The translations under genes and the position numbers were made by a program. Positions 35,249-43,893 of a DNA stretch of 64,000 nt are shown here, one piece after another. A model generated the notes under the pieces. It searched no databases. It was given only the letters and a program-made list of their open reading frames with translations, and had not been told where the DNA came from. Source of the DNA: Halopseudomonas oceani (GTDB lineage: Bacteria; Pseudomonadota; Gammaproteobacteria; Pseudomonadales; Pseudomonadaceae). The stretch covers positions 372,001-436,000 of the forward strand of contig NZ_PPSK01000001.1 of assembly GCF_002903165.1 (NCBI RefSeq), written 5' to 3'. Position 1 is the first letter of the stretch. The number at the start of each line of letters is the position of its first letter.

Positions 35249-36004
35249 TCAAAGTACCGCCTTGCCCAACAGCAGTAATCCTGTCACCACCAGCAGGCTG
35301 TACACCACCTGCCGAAAGCGCTGTTCGTTCAGGCGGTGGTGGAGGATCTCGCCGAGTACCACGCCGATTACCAGCAGCGGCAGGTAGCTGGCGATGCGTG
35401 GCAGGTTGGGCAGCAGGCTGCCGTCGAGCAGGAACAGCACGGTCATGCTGCTGTTGAGGGTGAACCAGACGCTGATCAGGGTGGCGCGCAGCTGGCTTTT
35501 GTCCAGTCGGGTGCCGGCCAGGGCGTAGACCAGCAGCGGGCCGCCGGAGGCGAACAGGCCGTGGGTCAGGCCGGCGCCGAGGGTCAGGCTGCGGCTCAGC
35601 CAGCTCGGGTGCGGCGGGCTGATATGACCACGGAACATGCGTAGCAGCTCACGACCGGCAAACCACAGCACCAGCACACCGAACAGCGCCTTGAGCAGCT
35701 CGCCGCTGAGCCACGGTCGCAGGCCGTAGCCCTGCAGCATGCCGATCAGCATCAGCGGCAAGATCAGCTTGAGTAGTGTTGGCCAGTGGATGTGCTGGCG
35801 ATTGCGCCAGGCCAGATAGCCGCTCATACAGATATTGAGCGGCACCAGTACCGGCAGCATGGCCGGAATCGGCAACAGCAATGCGCCGAGCGACAGGGCA
35901 ATGACGATACTGCCGAAGCCGGTGATGGCTTCGATGGTGTAGGCCAGCAGAATAAACAGCCCGAGCCAGAGCCAGGGATTGAGCAGCAGGGTGTCGAGGG
36001 ACAT
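35249..36004 (-). CDS. TSUP (TauE/SafE) family membrane exporter
   Basis: This 251-residue membrane protein has about eight hydrophobic segments in two repeats. The first repeat begins AYTIEAITGFGSIVIALSLGALL and the second contains TLGAGLTHGLFASGGPLLVYAL, the glycine-rich TSUP signatures. Family members export sulfite, sulfoacetate or similar organosulfur anions. The ATG at 36004 follows AAGAAG. It is not adjacent to the sulfur-stress operon, so its substrate is open. Confidence 0.87.
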   Translation of the reverse strand: MSLDTLLLNPWLWLGLFILLAYTIEAITGFGSIVIALSLGALLLPIPAMLPVLVPLNICMSGYLAWRNRQHIHWPTLLKLILPLMLIGMLQGYGLRPWLSGELLKALFGVLVLWFAGRELLRMFRGHISPPHPSWLSRSLTLGAGLTHGLFASGGPLLVYALAGTRLDKSQLRATLISVWFTLNSSMTVLFLLDGSLLPNLPRIASYLPLLVIGVVLGEILHHRLNEQRFRQVVYSLLVVTGLLLLGKAVL

Positions 36005-36103
36005 GGTGTCTTCTTGTTGTCGCGGGTGTTTAAGGAATCCGGAGAACGTCCGCGCCATCACGCGTTGGCGCTGAGCCGGATTCTGCGTCCCGCCGGTTGG
36101 TGA

Positions 36104-36889
36104 TCAGCCCAGCTCGCCGGCAAAACGCTTGCGTACCTGGCGCAGATACAGCGCCGGGGCAAAACGCCAGAGCAGGCTGCCGAAGCGGGAAACCGGCTCG
36201 GGCAGCAGCCAACGGTGCCGTTTTACCAGTGCTTCGTCAATCAGACCGACCATCCATTCCGGGGTGCGCATGCCGCCGACCATGGAGCGCGCGTGGCTGG
36301 CGGGCTTGCCGTCCTTGCCGAGGGCGTTGTGCTCGATCGGGGTGTCGAGAAAGCTCGGATAGACCATCAGCACGTGGATGTTGTCGCGCTCCAGTTCCAG
36401 CCGCAGCACCTCGAAGAACTGGGTCAGTGCACCCTTGGCCGCGCAGTAGGCGGCGCGGCCCGGTACCGGCATCCAGCCGGCCATTGAACCGATGCAGAGA
36501 ATCTCGCCGGCACTGGCGCGCAGCAGTGGCAGCGCGGCCATGGTCAGCTCGACCGGGCCCTGCCAATCCACCGCCATGACCTTGCGGAACACCGCCGGAT
36601 CGGTCTGATGCGCTGGTGAGCGGTGGGTGATGCCGGCGTTGTTGACCAGTCGATCAAGGCGACCGAAGTGGTCGCTGGTGGCCTTGATCAGCCGCTGGAT
36701 ATCGTCGGCGCTGGTGATGTCGGCGGTGACGGTGAGCACCCGTTTGGGGGCGTTCAGTTCCTCTTCGCGCTGCTTGAGCAGCGCTTCGTTGACGTCGGCC
36801 ATGACCAGGCTGTGGCCGGCGTCGAACCAGCGCTTGGCCATCGCCCAGCCGAGGCCGGAAGCAGCGCCGGTGATCAGAATGACTTTCAT
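36104..36889 (-). CDS. SDR-family oxidoreductase (flavin-monooxygenase cluster)
   Basis: This 261-residue SDR has VILITGAASGLGWAMAKRW at residues 3-21, NNAGITHR near 90, the serine in LCIGSMAGWMPVPG near 137 and AYCAAKGALTQFFEVLRLEL near 150. A basic, hydrophobic C-terminal region (SLLWRFAPALYLRQVRKRF) suggests membrane association, as in SDRs acting on lipids or sterol-like compounds. GGGAG precedes the ATG at 36889. It is the last gene of the cluster with an epimerase-like enzyme, a symporter and a flavin monooxygenase, with repeat copy B between it and the rest. Confidence 0.85.
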   Translation of the reverse strand: MKVILITGAASGLGWAMAKRWFDAGHSLVMADVNEALLKQREEELNAPKRVLTVTADITSADDIQRLIKATSDHFGRLDRLVNNAGITHRSPAHQTDPAVFRKVMAVDWQGPVELTMAALPLLRASAGEILCIGSMAGWMPVPGRAAYCAAKGALTQFFEVLRLELERDNIHVLMVYPSFLDTPIEHNALGKDGKPASHARSMVGGMRTPEWMVGLIDEALVKRHRWLLPEPVSRFGSLLWRFAPALYLRQVRKRFAGELG

Positions 36890-36910
36890 GGGGGAGCTCC
36901 CTTTGGTCGC

Positions 36911-37021
36911 AGCGGTAAGCTTCAAGCTGTAAGCCCCAAGCTGGCCGCTGCATCCTTCGCATTTGGGGTTGGCGCCTCACTGCCGGGCGCGCTGAGTGGT
37001 TTTCGCTTGTCGCTTGCAGCT
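36911..37021. repeat. Interspersed AAGCT/CAAGC-rich repeat, copy B
   Basis: The ends AGCGGTAAGCTTCAAGCT and GCTTGTCGCTTGCAGCT match those of copy A at 246-378, in the same orientation, with a CATTTGGGG segment inside. It fills nearly the whole gap between two genes. Confidence 0.5.
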
Positions 37022-37022
37022 A

Positions 37023-37952
37023 TTACTGCCGCAGGCCGCGCTGCTCGATGAAATACTCGAACGTCTCCGCCGAGGTCTTTTGCAGCTGATAGCCAAACTC
37101 CTCCTTCAGCCGCCGGTTGCTTAGCACCGGGCGATAGCGCAGGAAGTTGATCTGCTCCGGGCCGGTGGGTTTGCCGAGCCATTTGGCAACCTGCAGGGCG
37201 CTTTTCAGCAGCCAGGGAGAAACCGTCAGCAGCGGCTTGTTCAGTCGCTGGGCGATCTCGCGCATGGTCAGGGCGCCGTCGCCGGCCATGTTGAAGATGC
37301 CTTGGCGGTCACCACGAATACCCATTTCCACTGCGGCCAGCACGTCCTGATCCCAGATGAACACGAACGGCGAGTCGCTGCCCTTTATGGCCAGCACCCG
37401 CTTGGCTTCGAACAGGTTGGTGATCTGGTTGCGGGTCTCGCTGCCGAGCACGGTGCCCGGCCGGAAGATCAGCTGGCGCAGTCGTGGATGCTGATGACGA
37501 TAGAGCGCCAGCGTCTCCTCGATCTGCCGTTTGTGATCGGAGTAGGCGAACTCACGGTTGCCGCGGATGTCATCTTGCTCGTCAATCCAGCTTGGATTGT
37601 CGGCGTAGTAGCCGTAGGCCGCGCCGGAACTGGTGACGGTCAGATGCTGCACCCCAGCCTCCACACAGGCTTTGAGCACGTTGCGGGTGCCGTTGACGTC
37701 AATGTCGAAGTCGCGATCACGGTCTTTCGAGGCCTGCAGGATGGACGCCAGATGCACCACGTGGGTGATCTGTTCGCGCTTGAGCAGGTCAACCAGGCTG
37801 GCGTCGCGGATGTCCATGACCTGAATCGGAAAATCCAGATCGTCACGGCCACGAATGTCGGTGCCGATAACGAAGAAGTCCTTGGCCAGACGGTTGCCCA
37901 GCTGGTGACCGATATAGCCGGCGGCGCCGGTGATCAGAATGCGTTTGCTCAT
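37023..37952 (-). CDS. NAD-dependent epimerase/dehydratase family protein (extended SDR)
   Basis: This 309-residue extended SDR starts MSKRILITGAAGYIGHQLG, with the TGxxGxxG cofactor loop. It has VVHLASILQ near residue 62, the catalytic serine in TVTSSGAAYG near 108 and the tyrosine/lysine pair in FAYSDHKRQIEE near 140. The family covers sugar epimerases and also 3-beta-hydroxysteroid and aldehyde-type dehydrogenases. Lying 3 bases after the symporter in an operon with a monooxygenase, it is more likely catabolic than a sugar-nucleotide enzyme. Confidence 0.83.
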   Translation of the reverse strand: MSKRILITGAAGYIGHQLGNRLAKDFFVIGTDIRGRDDLDFPIQVMDIRDASLVDLLKREQITHVVHLASILQASKDRDRDFDIDVNGTRNVLKACVEAGVQHLTVTSSGAAYGYYADNPSWIDEQDDIRGNREFAYSDHKRQIEETLALYRHQHPRLRQLIFRPGTVLGSETRNQITNLFEAKRVLAIKGSDSPFVFIWDQDVLAAVEMGIRGDRQGIFNMAGDGALTMREIAQRLNKPLLTVSPWLLKSALQVAKWLGKPTGPEQINFLRYRPVLSNRRLKEEFGYQLQKTSAETFEYFIEQRGLRQ

Positions 37953-37954
37953 GG

Positions 37955-38911
37955 TTACAGGCCCTGCGTTACGCCGCGGCGCGCGGCGTCTTGTTGTTCT
38001 TGTTTTTCCCGTTGCTCGACGCGGCGGCTCTGGTGCGCCCACAGCTGCGACAGGGTCAGCCCGGAGACCAGATGCCAGACGCCCCAGAAGGCAGTGATCA
38101 GCATCATGCCGCCGGCGTCGGGGAAGAAGGTGAAGAGAATCACCAACCCCAGACCGGAGTTCTGGATACCCACTTCCATGGTCACGGCGCGGCGATCGGC
38201 CAGCGGCAGGCGCAGCAGCCGCGCCATGCCGTAACCCAGGCTCAGCGCCAGCAGGTTGTGGGCAACCACCAGCCAGAAGAAGCTGTGGAAGCGCGCGATA
38301 AACAGGTCGAAGTTGTTGGTAAAGGCGATGGCGACAAAGCCGAGGAACACCAGCAGGGAGATCACCCGCAGCGGTTTTTCACTGCGCGTTACCAGCGCCG
38401 GCCAGCGCTTGCCGCTGAACATGCCGAGCAGCAGCGGCAGGGCCAGCACCAGCAGCACGATGACCAGAATGCCCGCCGGATCGAGGCTGATCTGGGTCAG
38501 ATACTCGCGGGTGTGCGGGTTGAGCCAGCCATAGAAGGCAAAGTTGAGCGGCGTCAGCACCGTCGCGGCCAGACTGGAAACCGCCGTCATGCTGACGGAA
38601 ACGGCGACATTGCCGCGGCTCAGCCAGGTCATGACGTTGGAGAAGCTGCCGCCTGGGCAGGAGGCGACCAGAATCATCCCCAGCGCCAGTTCCGGGTCGA
38701 TGTTCAGCAGCCAGGTGAACAGACAGGTGGCGGCCGGCAGCAGCAGAAACTGTGCAATCAGTCCAGCCACCGGCGCGACCGGCGCCTTGATGATGCGCTT
38801 GAAGTCATCCAGCGTCAGGCTCAGCGATACGCCGAACATCATGCAGGCCATGATCAGGTTGAGGGTGATCAGGCTGGCCGGGTCGAATTGGATCGGCAGC
38901 GCGCCGCTCAT
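37955..38911 (-). CDS. Bile acid:sodium symporter family protein
   Basis: This 318-residue transporter has about ten helices and fits the BASS family. SCPGGSFSNVMTWLSRGNVAVS near residue 85 is the conserved crossing region with Na+ ligands, and AVTMEVGIQNSGLGLVIL near 240 is the second. Members import bile acids or small organic acids with Na+. It overlaps the flavin monooxygenase gene by 4 bases, so it may take up the monooxygenase substrate. Confidence 0.88.
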   Translation of the reverse strand: MSGALPIQFDPASLITLNLIMACMMFGVSLSLTLDDFKRIIKAPVAPVAGLIAQFLLLPAATCLFTWLLNIDPELALGMILVASCPGGSFSNVMTWLSRGNVAVSVSMTAVSSLAATVLTPLNFAFYGWLNPHTREYLTQISLDPAGILVIVLLVLALPLLLGMFSGKRWPALVTRSEKPLRVISLLVFLGFVAIAFTNNFDLFIARFHSFFWLVVAHNLLALSLGYGMARLLRLPLADRRAVTMEVGIQNSGLGLVILFTFFPDAGGMMLITAFWGVWHLVSGLTLSQLWAHQSRRVEQREKQEQQDAARRGVTQGL

Positions 38912-40242
38912 GTCGCCGGCACCGGCTGCGGTGCGGCCTGCTCAAGACCGGCCTCCAGCTCGGCAATGTGCTGGTTCAGGGCCTGCAGGTATGCGTCCTT
39001 GTTGACGTAGTAGGCCATGCGCGCGAGCTTGATGTAGTCGTAACCGCCATCCAGATTGGTGCTGGCCTGCTGCCGCTTGGTGGCGGCAAAGCTGGCTGCC
39101 TGGGCACTGCCCTGACGGTGCTGGTGAATATACAGCGCGGTCAGCCGGGCCTGCAGGTTGCGGCCTTCCCAGCCGAGACCGGCGGCCTCGATCATGCCCA
39201 TCATGAACAGGTTGTCGTACTCGGGGTGGAAGACGTTCAGGTAGAGCTGTGGCGCATCCAGCGTGGCCGGCCAGTTCAGGTGCTCGCGCCCGATGAAGGG
39301 GTAATCCAGCTGATACCCGGTAGCCAGCAGAATCAGGTCGTATTCGGCGCTTTCGCCGTCAACAAAATCGACCCGGTTGCCGTCCATGCTGCGAATGTCG
39401 CGGCGGGCGTGGATGTCGCCATGCCCCAGGTGATGCAGGATCAGCGAGTTGACCACCGGGTGCGACTCGTACATGCGGTAGTCCGGATCGGGCAGCCCGT
39501 AGTCCGAGGGCTTGCCCATGATGAAGCGGATCAGGGCGGCGTCGATTTTCTGCTTCACTGGGCGTGGCAGCTTGAACTTGCGGCCGGCGCTGAGGGTATC
39601 GGTTGGCTTGCCCTTGATGAACTTGGGCAGGAAGTAATAGCCACGGCGCAGGCTCATATCAACTGATTTGGCGTGGTGCACCGCATCGACCGCGATGTCG
39701 GCGCCGGAGTTGCCGCAGCCGACGATCAGCACCCGCTTGCCCTTGAATACCTCGGCGCTGCGGTACTCGGCCGAGTGCATGATCTGGCCGTCGAAGTGGC
39801 CCGGCAGGGTCGGCCGGTTGGGCGTGTGCAGGGTGCCGTTGGCGATCAGCAGGCCCTCGAAGCGGCGGCTTTGCTGTTCGCCGTCGCGCTCGGTGACGAT
39901 GGTCCAGTACATACCGTCGCGGGTCACGCTCAGCACCCGGGTGTTGAATTCGTAATGACGGTACAGATCAAAGTGCTTGGCGTAGGCTTGGAAGTAGCGC
40001 TTCATCTCGCTGTGATGCGGGTACAGCGCGACGCTGTCTTCCATCGGGAATTCGGCGAACTCGGTCATCCGCTTGGAAGAGATCAGGTGCGCGCTGTCGT
40101 ACATGGTGCTGTGCGGGTTGTCGATGTCCCACAGCCCGCCAACGTCGCTGTGCAGCTCAAGGCCGATGAAGGGAATGTCCAGCTTCTGCAGGTTGCGGGC
40201 AGTGGCCAGACCCATAGGGCCGGCGCCGATGACAGCGTACAT
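38908..40242 (-). CDS. Flavin-containing monooxygenase (FMO / Baeyer-Villiger type)
   Basis: This 444-residue class B flavoprotein monooxygenase has the FAD loop VIGAGPMGLATARNL at residues 4-18, the FMO fingerprint FDGQIMHSAEY near 158 and the NADPH loop VLIVGCGNSGADIAV near 175. The LLATGYQLDYPF motif lies near 315. These match FMOs that oxygenate ketones or soft nucleophiles with O2 and NADPH. GAGG precedes the ATG. It is first in a minus-strand operon with a symporter, an extended SDR and an SDR. An AraC regulator is divergent, a layout seen for inducible breakdown of hydrophobic ketones or alcohols. Confidence 0.9.
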   Translation of the reverse strand: MYAVIGAGPMGLATARNLQKLDIPFIGLELHSDVGGLWDIDNPHSTMYDSAHLISSKRMTEFAEFPMEDSVALYPHHSEMKRYFQAYAKHFDLYRHYEFNTRVLSVTRDGMYWTIVTERDGEQQSRRFEGLLIANGTLHTPNRPTLPGHFDGQIMHSAEYRSAEVFKGKRVLIVGCGNSGADIAVDAVHHAKSVDMSLRRGYYFLPKFIKGKPTDTLSAGRKFKLPRPVKQKIDAALIRFIMGKPSDYGLPDPDYRMYESHPVVNSLILHHLGHGDIHARRDIRSMDGNRVDFVDGESAEYDLILLATGYQLDYPFIGREHLNWPATLDAPQLYLNVFHPEYDNLFMMGMIEAAGLGWEGRNLQARLTALYIHQHRQGSAQAASFAATKRQQASTNLDGGYDYIKLARMAYYVNKDAYLQALNQHIAELEAGLEQAAPQPVPAT

Positions 40243-40355
40243 GGGGATACCTCAACTTGTTTTTGTCGTTGTTATGAGCCCTGCCCGTCACCTGTTACAT
40301 CCGGGCGGTGGCAGGGTTATGATCACGAGTCTAGCCAAACGCCCTGCGGCGGTAT

Positions 40356-40371
40356 CGGACAAAACGGGACA
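40356..40371. promoter_or_regulatory. Direct half-sites in the divergent FMO/AraC intergenic region
   Basis: GGACA occurs at 40357-40361 and again at 40367-40371, ten bases apart, within the 149-base divergent spacer. AraC proteins usually bind direct repeats on one DNA face, so this is a candidate site. The evidence is short sequence only. Confidence 0.25.
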
Positions 40372-40391
40372 GGAATCCGGCAATTCAAGCC

Positions 40392-41363
40392 ATGTCGAGC
40401 GTCGATCACAGCGTTACTCCCCTCTATGCCCAGGCGCTGCTGCAGTCGGCCCAGCGGCAGGGGATTGCCCTGCCCGCCGAGCTGGTTGCGCGGCTGCAGG
40501 GCAACGAGCGTATCCCGCTGGCGGTGCAGGATGAGCTGTGGGATTGCTACTGTAAGCTGGCTGCCGACCCGCTGGCCGGTCTGCGGCTGGGGCTGGACAT
40601 TCAGGTCGGCCATCTCGACAGTGCCGGCATGCTGCTGGTGACCTGCGAGACCCTCGGCGAAGCGCTTGCCGAGCAGGTTGAGTACGCACCGCTGATCGGC
40701 GCGGGTGGTGAGTTTCAACTGCTGCGCGACGGCGAGGAAATGGCCATCGACTACCTGCCGCAGCTCAAGGTGCGGCAGGCCGAACGGGTCGAGGCGGTGC
40801 TGGCCGGCCAACTGAATCTGACCCGCTGGGCGACCGGTGGCCGATTCACCCCGAGCGGCATCTGGCTGGCCCACGCCCCGCTGGCGCCGCTGGCGGACTA
40901 CCGCGCCCTGATCGACGTGCCCCTGTACTTCGAGGCCGGTTTCAACCGCATCACCTTCCCTGCCGATCAGCTTGAGCTGCCACAGATTCAGGCCAACAGC
41001 GCGCTGCGTGATCACCTGCGCCAGCTCGCCGACCAGACCCTCGCCAGCCTCGGTCAGCACAGCCTTGCCGCCGAGGTACAGGCGCAGGTGCGCAGCCAGC
41101 CGCGCTGGGGCAAGGAGCGGATTGCCGAACAACTCGGGCTGAGCGGTCGCCACCTCAACCGCAAGCTCGCTGAGGAAGGCCTTTCGTTCAAGACGCTGCG
41201 CGAATCGGTACTGCAGGAAATGGCCTGCCAGGCCTTGCAGCAGGGGCGCCTGAGCGTCGCGCAGATTGCCGAGCAGTTGGGCTTCTCCGACGAGAACGCC
41301 TTTGTCCGTGCCTTCCGCCGCTGGCAGGGTGCGACGCCGGCGCGCTACAAGGCGGGGCGTTAG
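40392..41363 (+). CDS. AraC-family transcriptional regulator
   Basis: This 323-residue regulator has an N-terminal ligand-sensing domain of the arabinose-binding-like PF12625 type (LAGLRLGLDIQVGHLDSAGMLL near residue 57). A C-terminal AraC helix-turn-helix pair spans about 240-322 and ends with SVAQIAEQLGFSDENAFVRAFRRWQGATPARYK. It is divergent from the flavin monooxygenase operon and probably activates it in response to the substrate. Regulators of this subgroup often respond to hydrophobic acids, alcohols or steroids. Confidence 0.9.
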   Translation: MSSVDHSVTPLYAQALLQSAQRQGIALPAELVARLQGNERIPLAVQDELWDCYCKLAADPLAGLRLGLDIQVGHLDSAGMLLVTCETLGEALAEQVEYAPLIGAGGEFQLLRDGEEMAIDYLPQLKVRQAERVEAVLAGQLNLTRWATGGRFTPSGIWLAHAPLAPLADYRALIDVPLYFEAGFNRITFPADQLELPQIQANSALRDHLRQLADQTLASLGQHSLAAEVQAQVRSQPRWGKERIAEQLGLSGRHLNRKLAEEGLSFKTLRESVLQEMACQALQQGRLSVAQIAEQLGFSDENAFVRAFRRWQGATPARYKAGR

Positions 41364-41608
41364 CGCAGCGACATACCCGGCCTGATCGCTCTGCCGGGTG
41401 GTCGTGGCTGGCGTCTTGCTGGCTTGCCTTTAATTTCTGCTGGCGTATGGTAGGGCTCTCATCCTTGTTCTGACCTTCTGACTGGAGCCGTGCGCGTGTC
41501 CTTCGCTGTCAGCGCCCAAGCTGTTGCCTTCCTGATCTGAGCCGGGGCGGTTCGTCCGCACCCGGCTGCCGGTACCTGTTCCCTTCCCTTTTGCTGGAGA
41601 CTGCAGAC

Positions 41609-41965
41609 ATGACGTCTGTTGCTGTTGGCGCCTATCCGCGCCTGCGTGCGCTGCTGCGTCAGCGTGGCGCCTGGTATCTGACTGGCCCGCAGGAGCTGGC
41701 CACCGTAATTGGTCGGCTGGAGCGGCTTGAGCGCGAGCCCTGCGCCGAACTGGCGCGCCCGGGCAGCCGCCTGTTGCTGCTGGACCTGCACAGTCAGAGT
41801 CTGTTCAACCTGCGTCTTGCCGAGCGCAGCCGAGGCGCCGATGAGGTGTCGATTTTTTCCCCGCTTGGTGCGCGCCTGCTGGGAGCGCGGGTCGGTGAGC
41901 AGGTGAAGCTGGACGGCTATGGCAGTGGCTGGCGCCTGCTGCTGGTGCAGGTTCAGCCGGGCTGA
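41609..41965 (+). CDS. GreA/Rnk C-terminal-domain-like protein lacking the coiled coil
   Basis: This 118-residue protein ends in DEVSIFSPLGARLLGARVGEQVKL. It resembles the FKBP-like C-terminal domain of GreA/GreB and Rnk (compare the VxxPxGxALLGLRVG pattern). The first 40 residues (YPRLRALLRQRGAWYLTGPQELATVIGRLERL) are too short for the GreA coiled coil. Rnk-type proteins bind RNA polymerase without cleavage-stimulating ability, which would fit. GGAG lies 9 bases before the ATG at 41609. It is monocistronic, between the AraC gene and an arylsulfatase. The assignment rests on the C-terminal motif only. Confidence 0.62.
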   Translation: MTSVAVGAYPRLRALLRQRGAWYLTGPQELATVIGRLERLEREPCAELARPGSRLLLLDLHSQSLFNLRLAERSRGADEVSIFSPLGARLLGARVGEQVKLDGYGSGWRLLLVQVQPG

Positions 41966-42287
41966 TGCTGACCTCGGTTTTCTGCGCAGGTGCTCTACGG
42001 TCAGCCGGATGGCTCCGGCTGACACTGCCGGGCGTGCTATTTGCCGCCAGATGACGCGAACTGACAAGCGGCCGGCCGGCGCAGCGACCATGATGTGAGC
42101 AACGATAATGACATGAGTGTGCCTGCGCCCTGATGTGCGAACGGGAGTATGCATGCCTCCCTTTCCGCAGCGCAGATCGCTCTGGTCGTTGATCGTTTTT
42201 CCTGTCTGCTGCCCGCCCGTGTGATGGCGCGACGGGCAAGGTGCGTTATCCGAACAGACTCTGACAAGAAGAAAAGGGAGCACTCAC
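41966..42287. other. 322-base intergenic region with a strong hairpin
   Basis: The main structure is a perfect 10-base stem GTCAGCCGGA-TGGC-TCCGGCTGAC at 42000-42023, 35 bases after the GreA-like stop; it may end that transcript although no T-run follows. The rest must hold the arylsulfatase promoter. GGGAG lies 7 bases before the sulfatase ATG. I see no gene here. Confidence 0.5.
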
Positions 42288-43838
42288 ATGCAACATTCAC
42301 GTCCGTTGAGGCACTGGGCTCGTGCTGCGCTCTGCGCAGTGACGCTCGGCGCCGCCTCCATGGCCAACGCCGCCGACAAGCCGAACATCCTGATCATCAT
42401 GGGGGATGACATCGGCATTACCAATATCAGCAGTTACAGCCACGGCCTGATGGGGTATCAGACCCCGAACATTGACCGGCTGGCCAACGAAGGCATGATG
42501 TTCACCGACTACTACGGCGAGCAGAGCTGCACCGCCGGCCGCTCGGCCTTTATTACCGGGCAGCATCCGGTACGCACCGGCCTGACCAAGGTCGGTGTAC
42601 CGGGCGCGCCGGTCGGCATTCAGCCGGAAGATCCGACCCTGGCCGAGCTGCTCAAACCGCTCGGTTACGCGACTGGCCAGTTCGGTAAGAACCACTTGGG
42701 TGATCGCAACGAGTTCCTGCCGACCGAGCACGGCTTTGACGAGTTCTTCGGCAACCTCTATCACCTGAATGCCGAGGAAGGTCCGGAAGATCCGGACTGG
42801 ACCACTGATCCGACAATCGACAAGCTGTTGCGCCCGCGCGGTGTGATTCGCAGCAGCGCCGACGGCAAGGTCGAAGACCTCGGCCCACTGACCCGCGAGC
42901 GGATGGAGACCATTGACCGTGAATTCCTGCAAGCTTCGATGGACTTTATCGATCGCTCGGTGAAGGCCGACAAGCCGTTCTTTGTCTGGTTCAACTCCAC
43001 CCGCATGCACTACTACACCCACCTGTCACCGGACTCCGCCGGTTTGTCTGGACAGGATTTCTACAACGACGGCATGGTCGAGCATGACGGACAGGTTGGC
43101 GAACTGCTCAAGCAGCTTGACGATCTGGGCATCGCCGACAACACCATCGTGCTCTACACCACCGACAATGGGGTGCACTATAACCAGTGGCCGGACGCCG
43201 GTATTACGCCGTTCCGTGGCGAGAAAAATACCAACTGGGAAGGCGGTTTCCGCGTTCCTGCGGTGGTTCGCTGGCCGGGGCATATCGCCGAGGACGTGGT
43301 CTCCAACCACATCATGTCGCACCAGGACTGGGTTCCGACGCTGATGGCCGCGGCTGGTGTGCCGGACGTCAAGGAGCAGCTGCTGACCGGCTACCGGGCT
43401 GGCGCCAAGCAGTTCAAGGTGCACCTTGACGGTTTCAACTTCCTGCCGTATCTGCAGGGTGAAAGCGAAACCTCGCCGCGCAACCAGTTCTACTACTTCA
43501 GCGATGATGGCAAGTTCCTCGCCATCCGTGATGGTGACTGGAAGGTGGTGTTCCAGGAGCAGCGGTCGCGTCGTTTCGACGTCTGGCGCGACCCTTTCGT
43601 CGAATTGCGTATTCCCAAGGTGTTCAACCTGCGGCGTGACCCGTTTGAGCGCGCTGATACCGATTCCAACAGCTACAACGTCTGGTGGGACAAGAAAGTC
43701 GCCGTGGTAGGTGGGCCGGCGATGATTCGTGTGCAGCAGTTCCTGAGCACCTTCCAGGAATTCCCTCCGCGTCAACGTCCGGCCAGCTTCACCATCGATC
43801 AGATGATGGAGAAGTTCATGAACATGCAGCAGCAGTAA
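42288..43838 (+). CDS. Periplasmic arylsulfatase (type I, formylglycine-dependent)
   Basis: This 516-residue sulfatase has a signal peptide (MQHSRPLRHWARAALCAVTLGAASMANA, cleavage after ANA). The metal-binding Asp40/Asp41 lie in IIMGDDIG, and the formylglycine motif is CTAGR, with Cys81 as the residue to be oxidised. TTDNGVHYNQWPDAG near residue 288 gives the second metal ligands. It hydrolyses sulfate esters in the periplasm. The CxAxR form needs formylglycine-generating enzyme or anaerobic maturase; no maturase gene is in this window. It ends in a strong hairpin terminator and appears to be a single-gene unit. Confidence 0.92.
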   Translation: MQHSRPLRHWARAALCAVTLGAASMANAADKPNILIIMGDDIGITNISSYSHGLMGYQTPNIDRLANEGMMFTDYYGEQSCTAGRSAFITGQHPVRTGLTKVGVPGAPVGIQPEDPTLAELLKPLGYATGQFGKNHLGDRNEFLPTEHGFDEFFGNLYHLNAEEGPEDPDWTTDPTIDKLLRPRGVIRSSADGKVEDLGPLTRERMETIDREFLQASMDFIDRSVKADKPFFVWFNSTRMHYYTHLSPDSAGLSGQDFYNDGMVEHDGQVGELLKQLDDLGIADNTIVLYTTDNGVHYNQWPDAGITPFRGEKNTNWEGGFRVPAVVRWPGHIAEDVVSNHIMSHQDWVPTLMAAAGVPDVKEQLLTGYRAGAKQFKVHLDGFNFLPYLQGESETSPRNQFYYFSDDGKFLAIRDGDWKVVFQEQRSRRFDVWRDPFVELRIPKVFNLRRDPFERADTDSNSYNVWWDKKVAVVGGPAMIRVQQFLSTFQEFPPRQRPASFTIDQMMEKFMNMQQQ

Positions 43839-43859
43839 AGGCTGCATTTGCGGTCAGCG

Positions 43860-43893
43860 ACGCCCGGGCCCTGTGCCCGGGCGTTGTCGTTTC
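43860..43893 (+). terminator. Intrinsic terminator after the arylsulfatase
   Basis: A CGCCCGGGC-CCTGT-GCCCGGGCG, 9-base GC stem is followed by TTGTCGTTTC. It lies in the space between two convergent genes and abuts the batD-like stop. Confidence 0.7.

Noticed and set aside
41501-41540. Short leader peptide upstream of the GreA-like gene
   Set aside because: A brief GTG-started frame ends in TGA here, but there is no ribosome site, no codon run and no attenuator-like hairpin.
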